From: Diprion similis | Taxonomy: Eukaryota > Arthropoda > Insecta > Hymenoptera > Diprionidae | Assembly: GCF_021155765.1 (NCBI RefSeq) | Contig: NC_060110.1 | Span: forward strand, 3,100,001-3,164,000 | DNA length: 64,000 nucleotides | Direction of reading: 5' to 3' | In this document: positions 49,201-58,062 of the stretch, in pieces | Layout: every line of letters starts with the position of its first letter | Position numbering within the stretch: the stretch's first letter is position 1 | The notes under the pieces: model-generated | What the model saw: the letters and a program-made list of their open reading frames with translations, nothing else | Database searches by the model: none | Told to the model about the DNA's origin: nothing | Made by a program: the position numbers and the translations under genes

Positions 49201-51405
49201 AAATCAGTAGAAAAGCTGGTTCATAAACGTTGACTTTCATGAGGCCAAATGAGAGTGCTTGAAGAGTTTTTTTTCCAGTTTCTTAACTTTTGCATTGGAA
49301 GTTCGAGTATCGCCTCAACACCGTGTGTCTCAAGACTTTGACGGCGAGAGCCAACAAAATGAATGTCATAAAAAGTTGACACGAAATAATAAATCAAGTT
49401 TCGATGCCGGTCAAGGACTTTTAGAGGAATAACAAGTTAGTTCACGATATCGCTTACGATCGGGAGCACTGCAAGCAAGTGTTTTTGCCCACGATCCCCA
49501 ACGCGCACAATGTCATTCACCGTGCATATCTGATTCGATTCAGTTTATCCAATCACCTCATTCAGCGTGGGGTACGCTTACGGGGTCAAATCGTCAAGAG
49601 TTACTAAGCACGGACTGTGCATAAATAATAACACGCGTAGATTGTATAGATTGTAACGTAAGCGGAGAGCCACGCCGCAGCCACGGCTGGTATTTGAGCG
49701 CGCAAGCAAATAGACAAATAACCAGCTGCAGCTGCTGAACAACGTCACAAACGCTTCTCTGCTGCACGGGCTCACCTAGAACACAACTTTTAGCAAAGCC
49801 TGTCGTTTTCCATTGTTTGAAAAAGCGAAAGGAACAACTTGTTACAAAAGAAAAAAAAATATTTCAGAATTTCGAAATCAATATCGAAAAACTTTGTTGT
49901 ATCGTGCGAAAATAACGCCGGGAAATGCATTCCTTCAATTGGTGAATAACTCAAATATAATACCCAACAGGGATTATATATTTTCTGGAATTATTGTTGC
50001 ATAACACGTAATTTTTTTTATTTTTTTTTTAATATTGTTTTGTGTTCAAGATTAAACGATGTGCAGTTTCACTGTTTCTGGGGTTTTAACGTTAGTGGTA
50101 AATAGGCTCTGATAATGGTAGAATAACTGACATCGAACTCGGTCGGTAAAGATTTTTTTAAAGCACCGTCTTAAGAGATCTGTAGTCTCAAAACTGAAAA
50201 AACGTAAGAACGAGAAATTATTTGAAAAGCATGTTGAAGTTAGTAACGTTATCGTAACGATTCATGATGAGGAAAACCGTTATTTCGCATATTTGGAACG
50301 TTCTGAAATTCAGTAAACCGTAATAAAACGAAATAAATTAATATTTTGAAATCCTAGTTCGTTCAAAACCAATGTAAGAATAAGAAAATAGTGATTTTTT
50401 CTCAACGTTTCATTACTATAAAGTTACTATCTTCAACTTCGTATCTAAAAAGCCTCTCTCTGTTCTCCAGTACGAATATATTTCCGTCGACGTAGATAAA
50501 CAATTGTAAAATAATTATTATTTAAAAATATATTTGATTTACTTCGAAAAGAATGCATCTTCAATAATATTTCATTTTATTATGTACCGATGAAAACGAA
50601 GTTAGTAAAGTTACTACAACGATACATATGCCTAGAAAAACATACTTTTACATCTTGAAAAGCCAAGTCCTTAAAAACCATTCTCTAAAATTGCGTTGTA
50701 ACAATAATTATTCCAAATGTTTCGTTACGTTAACGTTACTAACTTCAGTCTCACGTATATATACCTTCGTTACCACCACAACCGTTAAACCATGAAACCA
50801 ACCTGCCGTACAATCTACCAAAACGATATATATATATACAGGGTGATTCAGTACTCGGGGACCACCGGGCACTGACGGATTCCTTGTGAAAAAATAAGAC
50901 TAAAATTTCTCTTGACAATTTTTTTTTAAAGCAACGGTTTTTGAGTTAGAGCCGTTTGAAGTCCATCAATCACAGCGCAGATAGGACAGAGCGCGCGAGC
51001 CAAGTGCGAGGCTAGTGTAGTTGAGCCCGATGCAGCGTACGCTAGCCTACGCTAGCCTCGTGCTAGGCTCGTGCGCCTGGCCCTATCTGCGCACCGTGAT
51101 TGGTGGACTTCAAACGGCTCTAACTCAAAAACCGTGGCTTTAAAAAAAAATTGTCAAGAGAAATTTTAGTCTTATTTTTTCACAAGGAATCCGTCAGTGG
51201 CCGGTGGTCCCCGATTACTGAATCACCCTGTATACAGACATCGAGAAACCATCGTGTTATGAAAATTCCTAACAAATACAATATAATAATTATGGTTTAA
51301 AAATTACCTTTTCGAACGGCGCAGTCTTGAATTTTCACGGGCATTCAACCCCTGGACAAAACAAAGCATTATCGCTTCTCTTGGAGGGGAGGTTACCTCC
51401 CCCAT
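16609..51405 (-). CDS. GRAMD2B: GRAM domain-containing, tail-anchored protein (GRAMD2/GRAMD2B-like), six coding exons
   Basis: Exons 51405-51308, 25826-25659, 21639-21498, 20059-19545, 18569-18302 and 16719-16609 join with consistent phases to 1,302 nt (433 residues), about the length of vertebrate GRAMD2B. Residues 1-125 are Ser/Thr-rich. A GRAM domain spans about 126-233, with the family hallmarks KKFHRHFSQVPAEE, YSCALVADILLQGHLYIT, KEKTARIIPNAVAIAT and CSLLSRDSTFKLMKQVW. An acidic Ser-rich linker follows. Residues about 338-358 form one membrane segment (TIIAVLVALLAILYVSAAL), and the last 75 residues are helical. There is no VASt/Aster sterol-transfer domain, which separates it from GRAMD1. 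Vertebrate GRAMD2A/2B are ER-anchored and act at ER-plasma membrane contacts, with GRAMD2A binding PI(4,5)P2; the same role here is inferred from family. The N-terminus is the uncertain part. Confidence 0.9.
16720..18301 (-). other. intron 5 of the GRAMD2-like gene (1.6 kb)
   Basis: GT-AG intron. It contains short A/T runs and, at 17179-17225, a segment resembling the TTAA-flanked mini-element at 37600-37650. No coding sequence is seen. Confidence 0.7.
18302..18569 (-). CDS. GRAMD2B: GRAMD2-like gene, transmembrane exon
   Basis: Acceptor ACACACAG and donor AAG|GTGTGT. The exon enters with one base, completing an Arg codon, and exits in phase 0. It encodes a Pro/Ala linker, the hydrophobic anchor (GTIIAVLVALLAILYVSAAL) and the amphipathic stretch RIDRLHAAYLNHP to LNSNLDQIVK. 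Basic residues directly after the anchor and the long N-terminal GRAM side fit a cytosolic N-terminus. Which side the C-terminal 75 residues face is inferred from family. Confidence 0.9.
18570..19544 (-). other. intron 4 of the GRAMD2-like gene (1.0 kb), mostly a foldback element
   Basis: GT-AG intron. Its right half is a GC-richer inverted-repeat element (19158-19508). Confidence 0.7.
19158..19508. mobile_element. double foldback element (MITE-like) inside an intron
   Basis: Two adjacent inverted repeats. The first pairs 19158-19201 (GTAAACCGCCTG.., GGCAAGGATAAAGATTTCAG) with 19235-19270. The second pairs about 19291-19311 (ACGGTATGGGCATTGAAAAG) with 19489-19508, and has an inner near-palindrome at 19364-19405 (GCAGTTT..GATGCGCA..TGCGCATCAAAACTGC). 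GC content is well above the flanks. A plus-strand open frame of 116 codons crosses it but has no recognisable domain. Confidence 0.6.
19545..20059 (-). CDS. GRAMD2B: GRAMD2-like gene, main GRAM-domain exon
   Basis: Acceptor TACTTCAG and donor ACGAG|GTAACT. It enters in phase 0 at VPAEERVLNYYSCAL and exits with two bases. It carries most of the GRAM domain: the first strands (ILLQGHLYITPNYFGFYSNV), the central KISKEKTARIIPNAVAIAT and the terminal helix (SRDSTFKLMKQVWDAA). After the domain comes a linker with an acidic Ser-rich run (DDSEANLEEDDSSMSES). Part of the exon is also open on the plus strand (19551-19940), a mirror frame with no independent support. Confidence 0.95.
20060..21497 (-). 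other. intron 3 of the GRAMD2-like gene (1.4 kb)
   Basis: GT-AG intron, rich in homopolymers (an A23 run near 20902 and a T29 run near 21025). No gene is seen. Confidence 0.7.
20902..21053. repeat. A23 ... T12 ... T29 homopolymer cluster
   Basis: A poly-A run (20902-20924), a T-rich tract (about 20957-20978) and a long poly-T run (21025-21053). The A-run and T-runs could pair in RNA. Confidence 0.85.
21498..21639 (-). CDS. GRAMD2B: GRAMD2-like gene, Ser/Thr-rich exon with the GRAM entry
   Basis: Acceptor ATACTTGCAG and donor CAG|GTATGT. It enters with one base (AG|C, Ser) and exits in phase 0. It encodes a Ser/Thr/Arg-rich stretch (ATRSSTRSSSTSTSSARQ), a likely phosphorylated linker, then KKFHRHFSQ, the conserved lead-in to the GRAM domain. 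Confidence 0.9.
21640..25658 (-). other. intron 2 of the GRAMD2-like gene (4.0 kb)
   Basis: GT-AG intron, AT-rich. Around 23.16-23.85 kb composition is closer to 40-45% GC but no splice-compatible exon could be defined. No repeats longer than simple A/T runs were noticed. Confidence 0.6.
25659..25826 (-). CDS. GRAMD2B: GRAMD2-like gene, Pro/Ser-rich N-terminal exon
   Basis: Acceptor GGTTTTCAG and donor GAAAG|GTAATG. It is 168 nt and keeps phase with both neighbours. It reads SAGSLGARSAPSTPLQNVVL to PPPRSPSHTALKCSE. The sequence is low-complexity, with proline-directed sites (APSTP, PRSPS). It could be skipped without a frameshift (length divisible by three). Confidence 0.85.
26001..26609. 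mobile_element. palindromic MITE, family 1 copy 1
   Basis: Flanked by TA on both sides (25999-26000 and 26610-26611). Terminal inverted repeats are GGGTGGCGCAAA and its complement (right end GCACCACCC, one mismatch). The repeat extends far inward: GTTAGTTTTTGATGTTTTAA, AGAGGTCGCTCC and ATTTTTAAAACGTC-like words recur inverted in the other half, so nearly the whole 609 bp folds on itself. TA duplication fits a Tc1/mariner-type non-autonomous element. No transposase is encoded. Confidence 0.8.
26743..26783. repeat. perfect 17-bp hairpin
   Basis: TCTTACTTGATAGCAAC (26743-26759) is followed by a 7-base loop and its exact reverse complement (26767-26783). It lies 130 bp from the end of a MITE but is unrelated to it in sequence. 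It could be an old insertion footprint or a small RNA hairpin; the stem is short for a microRNA precursor. Confidence 0.8.
27643..27758. repeat. dispersed direct repeat, copy 1
   Basis: About 116 bp (TTCGAGCAAATGAACAATAA, through TAGTATAATGACTACGGTTA, to TTTGAATATTGTTGGAAT) recurs with roughly 90% identity at 29616-29730 in the same orientation, 2 kb away. Confidence 0.85.
29616..29730. repeat. dispersed direct repeat, copy 2
   Basis: Matches 27643-27758 nearly end to end, with scattered substitutions and small indels. No terminal repeats or target duplications were recognised. Confidence 0.85.
29989..30025. repeat. (TA)n microsatellite
   Basis: Perfect TA repeat of 18 units. A second TA run occurs at 30086-30110. 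Confidence 0.95.
30086..30110. repeat. (TA)n microsatellite
   Basis: Perfect TA repeat of about 12 units, 60 bp from the first. Confidence 0.95.
31209..31238. repeat. poly-A run (30 bp)
   Basis: Uninterrupted A homopolymer in the large intron, with no coding retrocopy upstream. Confidence 0.9.
32359..32382. repeat. poly-A run (24 bp)
   Basis: Uninterrupted A homopolymer (one G follows) in the large intron. Confidence 0.9.
33396..33697. mobile_element. nested foldback element with two internal hairpins
   Basis: The outer arms AGTCGGTCGAATTTTA (33396-33411) and its complement (33682-33697) continue inward as a long inverted repeat (GTTACCGCCTGATTGAGCAG on the left, its variant on the right). 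Inside are two copies, about 102 bp apart, of a hairpin with stem AAAATGTCCCTAGGAG (33472-33487 with 33506-33521; 33574-33589 with 33608-33623) and loop around ACAGCTAACGGTGAA. No open frame. Confidence 0.85.
37421..37586. mobile_element. short inverted-repeat element (MITE-like)
   Basis: Left end CTACCTTACCGACCGAGCAA and right end TTTGCTCGGTCGGTAAAGGTAG are inverted copies with one or two differences, enclosing about 120 bp of unique sequence. Related words (ACTCGGTCGGTAAAG near 50.14 kb, TACCGACCGAGTTAAA near 61.21 kb) suggest a small family with decayed copies. Confidence 0.65.
37600..37650. mobile_element. 51-bp TTAA-bounded mini-element
   Basis: TTAACGACC and GGTCGTTAA bound an internal ACTGCGCATACGC. 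TTAA at both ends is the target duplication of piggyBac-type elements. A similar segment without the left TTAA is at 17179-17225. It lies 14 bp from the preceding inverted-repeat element, so it may be part of a composite. Confidence 0.45.
40981..41184. mobile_element. palindromic foldback element (about 200 bp)
   Basis: Left arm CAGTGGCTTTACTAC..GAAATCAAAACTG..TTTTATGTG, and right arm its inverted copy (CACATAAAATTTGTATAG, CAGTTTTGATTCC, GTAAGCCACTG), with small indels. Unique core of about 60 bp. No target duplication was identified. Confidence 0.65.
42631..42716. mobile_element. 86-bp TTAA-flanked MITE (piggyBac-like ends)
   Basis: Flanked by TTAA at 42627-42630 and 42717-42720. Terminal repeats TGCGCATGCGCCAAAATTC and the complement of TGCGTATGCGCTAAAATTC continue into AAGAGCAAG. 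It is too short to encode anything; piggyBac-like affinity rests on the TTAA duplication. Confidence 0.7.
42813..43390. mobile_element. palindromic MITE, family 1 copy 2
   Basis: The same family as 26001-26609: terminal repeats GGGTGGCGCAAAAAA, flanking TA, and the same internal words (TTTGATGTTTTAAGAGCCCA, AGGTCGCTCCAAATTTTAAA, inverted in the right half). It is 578 bp and more symmetric at its termini than copy 1. It sits in the same intron 16 kb away. Confidence 0.85.
45600..45790. other. GC-richer block of unknown nature in the large intron
   Basis: This stretch stands out from its AT-rich surroundings, with a short palindrome (GGGCCCTTCGGGCC, about 45638-45651) and a 103-codon plus-strand open frame without recognisable motifs. 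It could be a fragment of a mobile element. Confidence 0.35.
46005..46388. mobile_element. palindromic foldback element (about 385 bp)
   Basis: Left arm words CAGACTAAAAACTAAG, ATCTGCCA, GGAGGTGAAACCATCCTC and AAGGCATGTCAAG recur inverted on the right (CTTGACATGCCTCA, GAGGGTGGTTTCACGCCC, GGCAGAT, CTTAGTTTTCAGTCTA). The centre is A/T-rich. Confidence 0.75.
48181..48542. mobile_element. palindromic foldback element (about 360 bp)
   Basis: Left arm GTAGATCTGCAATGTGGATG, GAGATGGTAAACCTGAAACC, AGCATGTTAATGG and GAATCATACG, with inverted counterparts on the right (CGTATGATTCATTCC, CCATTAATATGCTGAATTTG, GGTTTCAGGTTAACCATCTC, CTGCAGATCTA). The core contains AAAATGGCGGCCATTTTT, itself a palindrome. 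Confidence 0.75.
50839..51230. mobile_element. TA-flanked palindromic MITE next to the first coding exon
   Basis: Terminal repeats CAGGGTGATTCAGTACTCGG and the complement of its right end (ATTACTGAATCACCCTG), with TA on both sides (50837-50838, 51231-51232). The inverted repeat extends about 150 bp into each half (TCCTTGTGAAAAAATAAGAC, GTTTTTGAGTTAGAGCCG, GATAGG). The core is GC-rich (GTACGCTAGCCTACGCTAGC). Its right end lies 77 bp inside the intron from the donor at 51307. It resembles Tc1/mariner-type non-autonomous elements. Confidence 0.85.
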
Positions 51406-51453
51406 GCACTCGGAGTATTCAGCTTCTTCAAGGTGTTGAGGTTGCGGGTTTGT
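51308..51453 (-). CDS. GRAMD2B: GRAMD2-like gene, 5'-most supported coding exon (ATG at 51405, open further upstream)
   Basis: Donor AAAAG|GTAATT leaves two bases, exactly the phase needed by the 25826 exon. The first in-frame ATG is 51403-51405 (MGEVTSPPREAIMLCFVQGL), but its context (TGCATGG) is weak. The frame stays open upstream for about 75 codons to a TAG near 51.63 kb with no other ATG. A CTCTCTGCAG acceptor before 51453 would add TNPQPQHLEEAEYSEC in phase 0 and would accept the candidate first exon at 61989-61882. Both 51405 as the start and an upstream start are possible. Confidence 0.65.
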
Positions 51454-52579
51454 CTGCAGAGAGTCCGATTCTACCGTCACTTTATCTCTGGCATAAATCA
51501 CTTTTCGCAAAAATATTTTCGCACGTGTGCCGAGAAACAGGTTTACGTCTGTCTCCGCTTTCGAGGCAACCTTTCGAGCAGATTGAAGTGTCGGTTTTTG
51601 GATAGCCCACTTCGGGAGTTTTTCACTCCTTTCGCTCTAGCCGAAAACGTTATCCAATCGCAGTAACCGGCACTTCTGAGTCGTCGAGATACGATACGAT
51701 AGTGTGAGTATTCCGAGCTTTCCGTCTTGAGTATTGCTTGAAATCTGCCGGCACGTGAACGTTTCTAAATCCGTTTCAACCGTAAGCGATCCATGCACCA
51801 GCTAATCCCACTAATTCAAGATTTCCGATCATAAGTCAGACGGTGTCGCATTGTATAGCGTTGAATTTATTTTCAGAACCAGTATACAGCTGCTTAAACA
51901 GTTATATATATTAGATTATCGTACGATAGAAGAAGAGTCTCGTTATAATCACCGTTTCTATCCCGATTATTTATTACTCAACTATTGCGCAGTGCGCGTA
52001 AATTTATACACGCATCAAACACGTTACTTAATTTCCGAATATAATTAGCTATTGGCATTACTAAATATATATGAAAACACCAAAAAATATATGCAACAAA
52101 TAAATAAATAGCTTCAACAGCTTCTATTTCATATACAATTTAAACACCTAACTTCACTCCGTTTCATCTATAAGGCACGCAACACTGGACCCCACATTAT
52201 TAAACATAAAGCTCAATAAGGAATGCTTCAAGGATATAACACGTTCGTTATATACCTGTCACAACTTGTATTCTCAAAAAATTGATCCGATATTAAAATA
52301 AAAACAACATACAACACACCACACGTTGGCACTCGCAAGCGGCAACTTCACGCGCGTCGTACACTCGTCGGAATAAATTCGCACAGGTTCACACGTGTAC
52401 GCGACGACGACGTACGCTATCGCGTCATCGAGCGACACGTAAACTTCATAACCGACAATAATTCACTTCTATAGGTATGTACGAAAGAAGAGAATTCGGA
52501 CGAGCGATCGTTAGACTCAAGATGAACGTCGTCGTCGTGACATGGCGCGTAAAAAGGCCGACAAACGTGCGATCCTCAC
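51454..52579 (-). other. upstream of the first supported GRAMD2 exon: 5' UTR or intron
   Basis: The frame of the 51308 exon stays open to about 51.63 kb without an ATG. The rest is mixed AT-rich sequence turning GC-richer beyond 52.3 kb. No other coding exon was supported. Confidence 0.4.
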
Positions 52580-52900
52580 CTCGGACGGAGCAGATTCGAC
52601 TGCCCGACGGTGACTGTCTCATACTGATAACTGCCACTGGCGGACTCTTCCGTACCGGAGAACCGACGACGTCGCTACGCTCGATATTCTGCCCCAGCTA
52701 TATTCCGTTCCCCGTAACTCTGCCTCTCTCCCTCTCTTCCTCTCTTCCTCTTTACCTCTTTCCCACTTGGCCAATGCCGCTTTCCTTACGTCGTCGTCGT
52801 CGGTCGCTCCCGTCAATCCGCCGCAACGTCTGTCTCTCTCCGTCTGATTCACGTCGCCAACGCGTTCGCCTCTCGCGAGCGACGGTGTCGACGCAGTATT
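52580..52900 (-). promoter_or_regulatory. candidate 5' exon and promoter region (GC-rich) of the GRAMD2-like gene
   Basis: The most GC-rich stretch of the window, with CG-dense, ACGACG and GGAAGAGA repeats. On the minus strand it ends with a good donor, CCGAG|GTGAGG (exon end 52580). An ATG at 52622-52620 opens 14 codons (MRQSPSGSRICSVR) that leave in phase 1. No downstream acceptor with matching phase was convincing, so this is more likely 5' UTR. The position, 1.2 kb upstream of the first coding exon on the same strand, suits a promoter-proximal leader. Confidence 0.4.
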
Positions 52901-55900
52901 GAAACTCCCGTTCATGTTCTATCTCTTTTTATATTTCACCTTTCTCTTTTCGTTGTTCTTATTTTTTTCGGATATCACCGTCATGCGTCAAAAGTTTTTG
53001 ATCCAGGGAGGAACTTGATGATCGATATTCTTATTTTTGGAAATTTAACGATTAATCGGATCTACTCGTTGTTTTAATTAATACAATGCTGACGTTGATG
53101 AGAAACCCGTTCGAAATATGTTTGCCGGTTTTTTATTTGCGATAATGAAAGTGAACGAGGATTAAACGTTTCAATCCAGATATACGTGGTAGAGACGAAT
53201 TTGAGTAAATTTTTAATATGACGGGATTAAATATATGTTCACGATTTGAGGAAAAGTTTTACTATTCATTTTTAGATTAGATTATATTCTAATGATTTTT
53301 GACTCATTTTTTTTTACAGACCAGGTTTACAACAATTGTTTGAGAAATGTTCAACAAATCTCGTATTGTAACGCACAAGTGTATAAATTGGTGACGAACA
53401 TCTACTTTCTTCAACTTCACGGATATAACTCTATGTGAAATGTAGATATATCTATGGTGACCGAAATAAGCCCATAAACAATCTATTCGAATGAAAAACA
53501 CCAGAGTTTTATAATTTTGAGCGTTATAAATATAAAAGTTTCCTCGGATTAATTTCTGTCGCGTGGTTGAGTCTTCGTTTCATTCAAATCTATGGTCGCT
53601 GACGCAAGTAAAGTTACTGGAGATTCTTTAAACGGTTTACTCTTTTTTCTCAACTTTTCATTCAGACGACAAGATCACTGAAATATAAGAATAATGAATC
53701 GCGCACTACCGCAGTCATGAGACCTTGCTAAGAGAGAGAGAGAGAGAGAGAAAGAGACTCATCCAGGAATGTTCTATCTTCTTCTCATACAGTCGGATCA
53801 AAAAGTATTCAGCATGTGTCAGTGAGCAACGATACGATTTATACAATAACGATAAACATCCAACAACGTTTGAACAATTTTGACATTACATCATTCGTTT
53901 GTCTTCGGGTTAAAAATACACTTCAAGCGATATCCATACTTTTTTAAATCCCATTCTATTGTAAAGTAGACTCACTTCACACGACTTTCCCTACCTATCA
54001 TCGTGTCACTGTCTATTGATAAGAAAAGAAAGGGACGAAACAACCCTCGGATGGTACTTGCTTGGCGTTTCAAATTGGCATGCTTAGTGTGGGTTACAGT
54101 ATTCTCTTATATTTCAGTAGGTGGATCCTATTTATCCTTAATTCATTTTCTTCTACGCATTTCTTAATAGGGTCGTCCATAAGTGAGGTAAGGTTATTTC
54201 TCAATATTTCGGAACCTCGTCATCCCCGTACAAGGCTTCATAAGATCCGCAGCCCCTCCCATCCCATTTTCACAGAATTATTACAAAGGAGTTTTCTCCT
54301 TGAAGTAATGCCATAAAATATAAATTACTGGAAATAATTCACCGTCTGTATTCTTGAGAGAGGTTAAAATACTGGTGAATGAACGTTGAAAGTGATCAAT
54401 ATTAGAAGAAGAAAGCTTCATTATCGGTCGAGAATATGAGTGTGTCCAGAACACCATGCATAATACAAATTCAAATAATGTAAGGCTACGTGAATATGAT
54501 ATCGGAAATTATATATTATACCGATCCATAAACGTCCCAAAAAGCCGTACGTAAAAAAGTATGAGACGATTTTACTCGCTGTATTTTATAAAAAAGATAT
54601 TTGCAAATGATATACATGAAATGGAATTTTATACTGATTTCGTAATGCACGTTTAATTATAAACTTCATGTGGTTACAGTTTTCAATTTGGTGTATTTGC
54701 CTTAATTGCTACTATTACTATTATTATCGCAATATTGATTAAACAAGTGTTTCGCAAGTGGTTAAAATTAGTCTCGTCGCGATGAGCTGTGGAATAGGCC
54801 AGGCATTTTGGAAAAGCAGCCGTGTATTTAAACATTATACGTCATGATGATTTTTATTACGTTTCAAACGTGATCGACGTCGCGGGATTTTTATTTCTTA
54901 ACTTTACAACACTTTGTTGCAAATTATTTTGATAATACGCTTTCTTTCACACAGGAACTATCTTTTCAAACTCATCTATAATTGATAATCATAAATTATT
55001 ATAAAAAATACATCAACAATTGATAGCGACGTTTAAATATTTTTCCACCTCCTGCAGGTTTTACGAAAAATTTTTTCGTATGTCGTTTTTTTCCAAAGTC
55101 GTACGATCGATTCCAAAAGTATCGTGCAAAGAGTGCGGAAAAACATCTCGTGTGAATGAAAGCAGTCAAACAATTGCAGAAAATTTTTAAATTTCAAGCT
55201 TAAAATAAAGCTGAAACTAATCTTCTAACCATATAATTATTGATTATTTCCGAATCTTTCCGTATAGCTATATATAACTATTCAAAGTTAACCTGAAAAT
55301 CAAAACCCCTTTCAAACAAAGTCCCAAAAGTACTCTAGAAATTCTGTAAAATCTCAAAAGTAGTTTGTGAACCAACAATCTAAAATCAGATTTGACGATA
55401 CGCATATCCGTCAGAAGTTATTTTGAAGCAGCATGTGAGTTGGATCCGAGGTAGCAGCATCCCGGTAGCAAACCCTTAGGATTGCTGGCTGTTCAAGAGA
55501 CCATAATGTTGTGAATTATGTTATACTTGTATAGTTGGTAACTCGAATTATCAGAAAATAATGTCGACGAGTCAATCGTGATTAGCGAAAGCAGCCTGCG
55601 GTTTTTAACTGCGCATTTCATTGATAACGTTTCACGTGCGTCGGTATTTTATTAGGAAAAATATCTATTTCTTCGAGTATCCGGTGATTTTTTTTCCCTT
55701 TCATTTACGTCAGACTGTTTCATTAGAATTCAACTAAAATGACTTAAGCTTTTACTTTTCAAAGCCTGATTTTATACCTACTATGTTTTTTTTTGTTTTA
55801 TTAATTTTTGACTTGAATGTACGTCTAACATGACATCCTCGAAAAAAATTTATATATAATAACAGTATTAGACTGTGGATAAGAGGACCGATTTGCAGCC

Positions 55901-57189
55901 AACGACATTACCACTATTCCGGAAGTGGTAATTAGTATACTTGGAAGATATTTTGAATGATATATTTATTACGATATACTAACGAAAGTTTCTCGACCCA
56001 AGTATTATGTAAAAATGAAAGAACGTATAGATTGGACGATAGCATCAGTGACCTTCCAATGAGTTAGTTGACCCATTCCGATAACCCTGTTGATATCAGA
56101 GTTTAGTCGAGGCGTAGATTAAAAAACAGATAGTCCGGTATGTCGCAAAGAGATAGTATTTCATCTCGACGTTTAATAGCTAGTATCAACGTTGTTAAAA
56201 GTTCATTCGACAAGATATTTTCGCAAAAGAAACTTCTCTAGAATTATAATCGTGACGTTGGATGATATTGCATAAGAATAATTGTGACTTGAAAAAAGGA
56301 TTGCATGCATTTTATGACTTACGTACGACTTCTGATGAGATACTATACGGACAGGCGTTGATAAGTTTCCGCTCATTAACTGAATCCGCCATTCGCGTAA
56401 CATTTGAAATTGCGATTTTCTAAGTCATTCTGCGAATTGAAACGAACGTCATGGTTGCTATAGTCATGTGTCAGCAGAAAGACATTTGTTTTCTTTATAC
56501 GATTACACTTTTAGTTTTACGTGAATACTAGACTTTTCATTCAGGGTCATTCCATATCGAACTGTATACAGCTTTTTCACGCTTATATTTCCGTATCAGC
56601 TGCTATTTTTCTTTTGATTTTCCTCTAACAATATGTGTGAGGTAAAATAATTTAAGGGATACAAAGCTGGAGTTCAAAATTCTACTTAGGATTCTCGTGT
56701 ACTGACAAATGATCGAATTTCTCGTTTGGCGCCTGTTTTCGTTTTGTAAAATGAAACTTTACACGACTGACCTCAGAACTGCGGTCTATTTATACCGCAA
56801 TCGCGTAGTTCGAAGTATAAATTCCAACGCTGCAGTGTACTAGTGCGGAAAGTGAGCGATTTCCGACGATTGTCAAGTTTGCAGCGTGAGCCGCAAAGGC
56901 GATCGAATACTTGGTTCAAAGGAATTCAACTGCCGCAATCGCTTGAGTACTCGGAATCATTATTAATTCTGCGAAAGCTAATTTTTCTCCATTGCCAACG
57001 TAATTGACTAGGGAGAAACACGAATGCTCCACAAGCTTCGAAACCCGAACTTTTCATGCAAACGTTAAAAAAGGGCTATTTCATCAAATCTAAAATTTTT
57101 TCAAATATACTACAAAGAAATTAAACTTGAAAATGTGGAAATTCACTGCAACCTGGAAATGCTCTGGAATTCCCCATATGCATGCAGTA
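52901..57189. other. intronic or intergenic DNA without a supported gene
   Basis: AT-rich, with short unsupported open frames. A stretch near 54169-54310 (GGGTCGTCCATAAGTGAGG onward) resembles a transposon end but no partner end was found. Confidence 0.5.
53731..53757. repeat. (AG)n microsatellite
   Basis: Ten AG units followed by AAAGAGA. Confidence 0.9.
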
Positions 57190-57343
57190 ACATACCGGAA
57201 TTAAACGTGGAAACAAGCCACCTCAGCACCTACACATAGGCAACCGGAATTGCAACTTACCATCTCACGAACGAAATTGTAACGCTCGGTTGCCTATCTG
57301 CAGGCATCGAGGCGGCTTGTTTCCATGTTGACACCCGGTATGT
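57190..57343. mobile_element. inverted-repeat element (about 150 bp)
   Basis: ACATACCGG at the left and CCGGTATGT at the right begin a long imperfect inverted repeat including GTGGAAACAAGCC and ATAGGCAACCG with inverted partners GGCTTGTTTCCAT and CGGTTGCCTAT. A related single arm is at 60638-60698. Confidence 0.75.
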
Positions 57344-57729
57344 ATCGTTGTCCGTTTTTTTTAAAGAGGAAACGATGAAACTTACGAAACTGTTATAGTC
57401 AGTCTTTACGACAACCGAGTCTTATGCCACTTATTTTGACTATTATTAAAGCCTACGGATCACTTATGTGTAAATGGTGCATCCACGTGTGCAATGCCGA
57501 ATATTAATATCCAAAGGAAGTTGTTTCGTTACGCGACATTAATAATGGCGATATTCCTGTTACTGAATTACCACTTATTGCAGAAATACATATTTTCGTA
57601 TTTATTATGGGTTAAGCCAAAGCATAAGCAGTTGCGTATAGATAAACCACCATACTATGGTGACGGATTCTGACCATTTGGAATGTTGCAATGTTCAACA
57701 TGATTACGACGATCTTCGGGATTCGTTTT

Positions 57730-58029
57730 CCCTAAATTTTGAATGCTATGATAGTCCAACATTAGATTTATTCTCTGGGATTTCGCATTCATCACTTTTT
57801 AAGACTAATGTTTGGTAATTTAATATATATTATCGTGTAACTTGCATTTGATGTGTGTCAATCCTTACTCAATATTGCAACATGGAACCCTAAATTTTGA
57901 ATGCTATGATGGTCCAACAGTAGATTTATCACTTGGGATTTCTCCTTCGTCACTTTTTAAGAATAATTTTTTGGTAATGTAACTTCCATTTAATGTGTGT
58001 TAATCCTTACTCAAACATTGCAAAATGGA
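57730..58029. repeat. tandem duplication of a ~150-bp unit
   Basis: CCCTAAATTTTGAATGCTAT starts both unit 1 (57730-57887) and unit 2 (57888-58029). Both share GGGATTTC, CACTTTTTAAGA, ATGTGTGT and AATCCTTACTCAA in order. Unit 2 is about 16 bp shorter through a central deletion. Confidence 0.85.
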
Positions 58030-58062
58030 ATAAGGCAACAACCAAATTACGTTTCGCGGCAT

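Larger units (their letters stand above)
25827..51307 (-). other. intron 1 of the GRAMD2-like gene (25.5 kb)
   Basis: Bounded by donor AAAAG|GTAATT and acceptor GGTTTTCAG. It holds most of the repeats in the window: two TA-flanked foldback elements, a nested hairpin element, TTAA-flanked mini-elements, several unique palindromes and microsatellites. Open frames inside are at most 108 codons and unsupported. The size and content resemble regulatory first introns, but no known enhancer motif cluster was identified. Confidence 0.7.

Noticed and set aside
52477..52902. 141-codon plus-strand frame and overlapping 98-codon minus-strand frame
   Set aside because: The high GC and repeat-like composition keep several frames open at once; the region reads better as a promoter and 5' UTR.
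54169..54310. GGGTCGTCCATAAGTGAGG transposon-end-like sequence
   Set aside because: No partner terminal repeat or target duplication was found, so it is not listed as an element.
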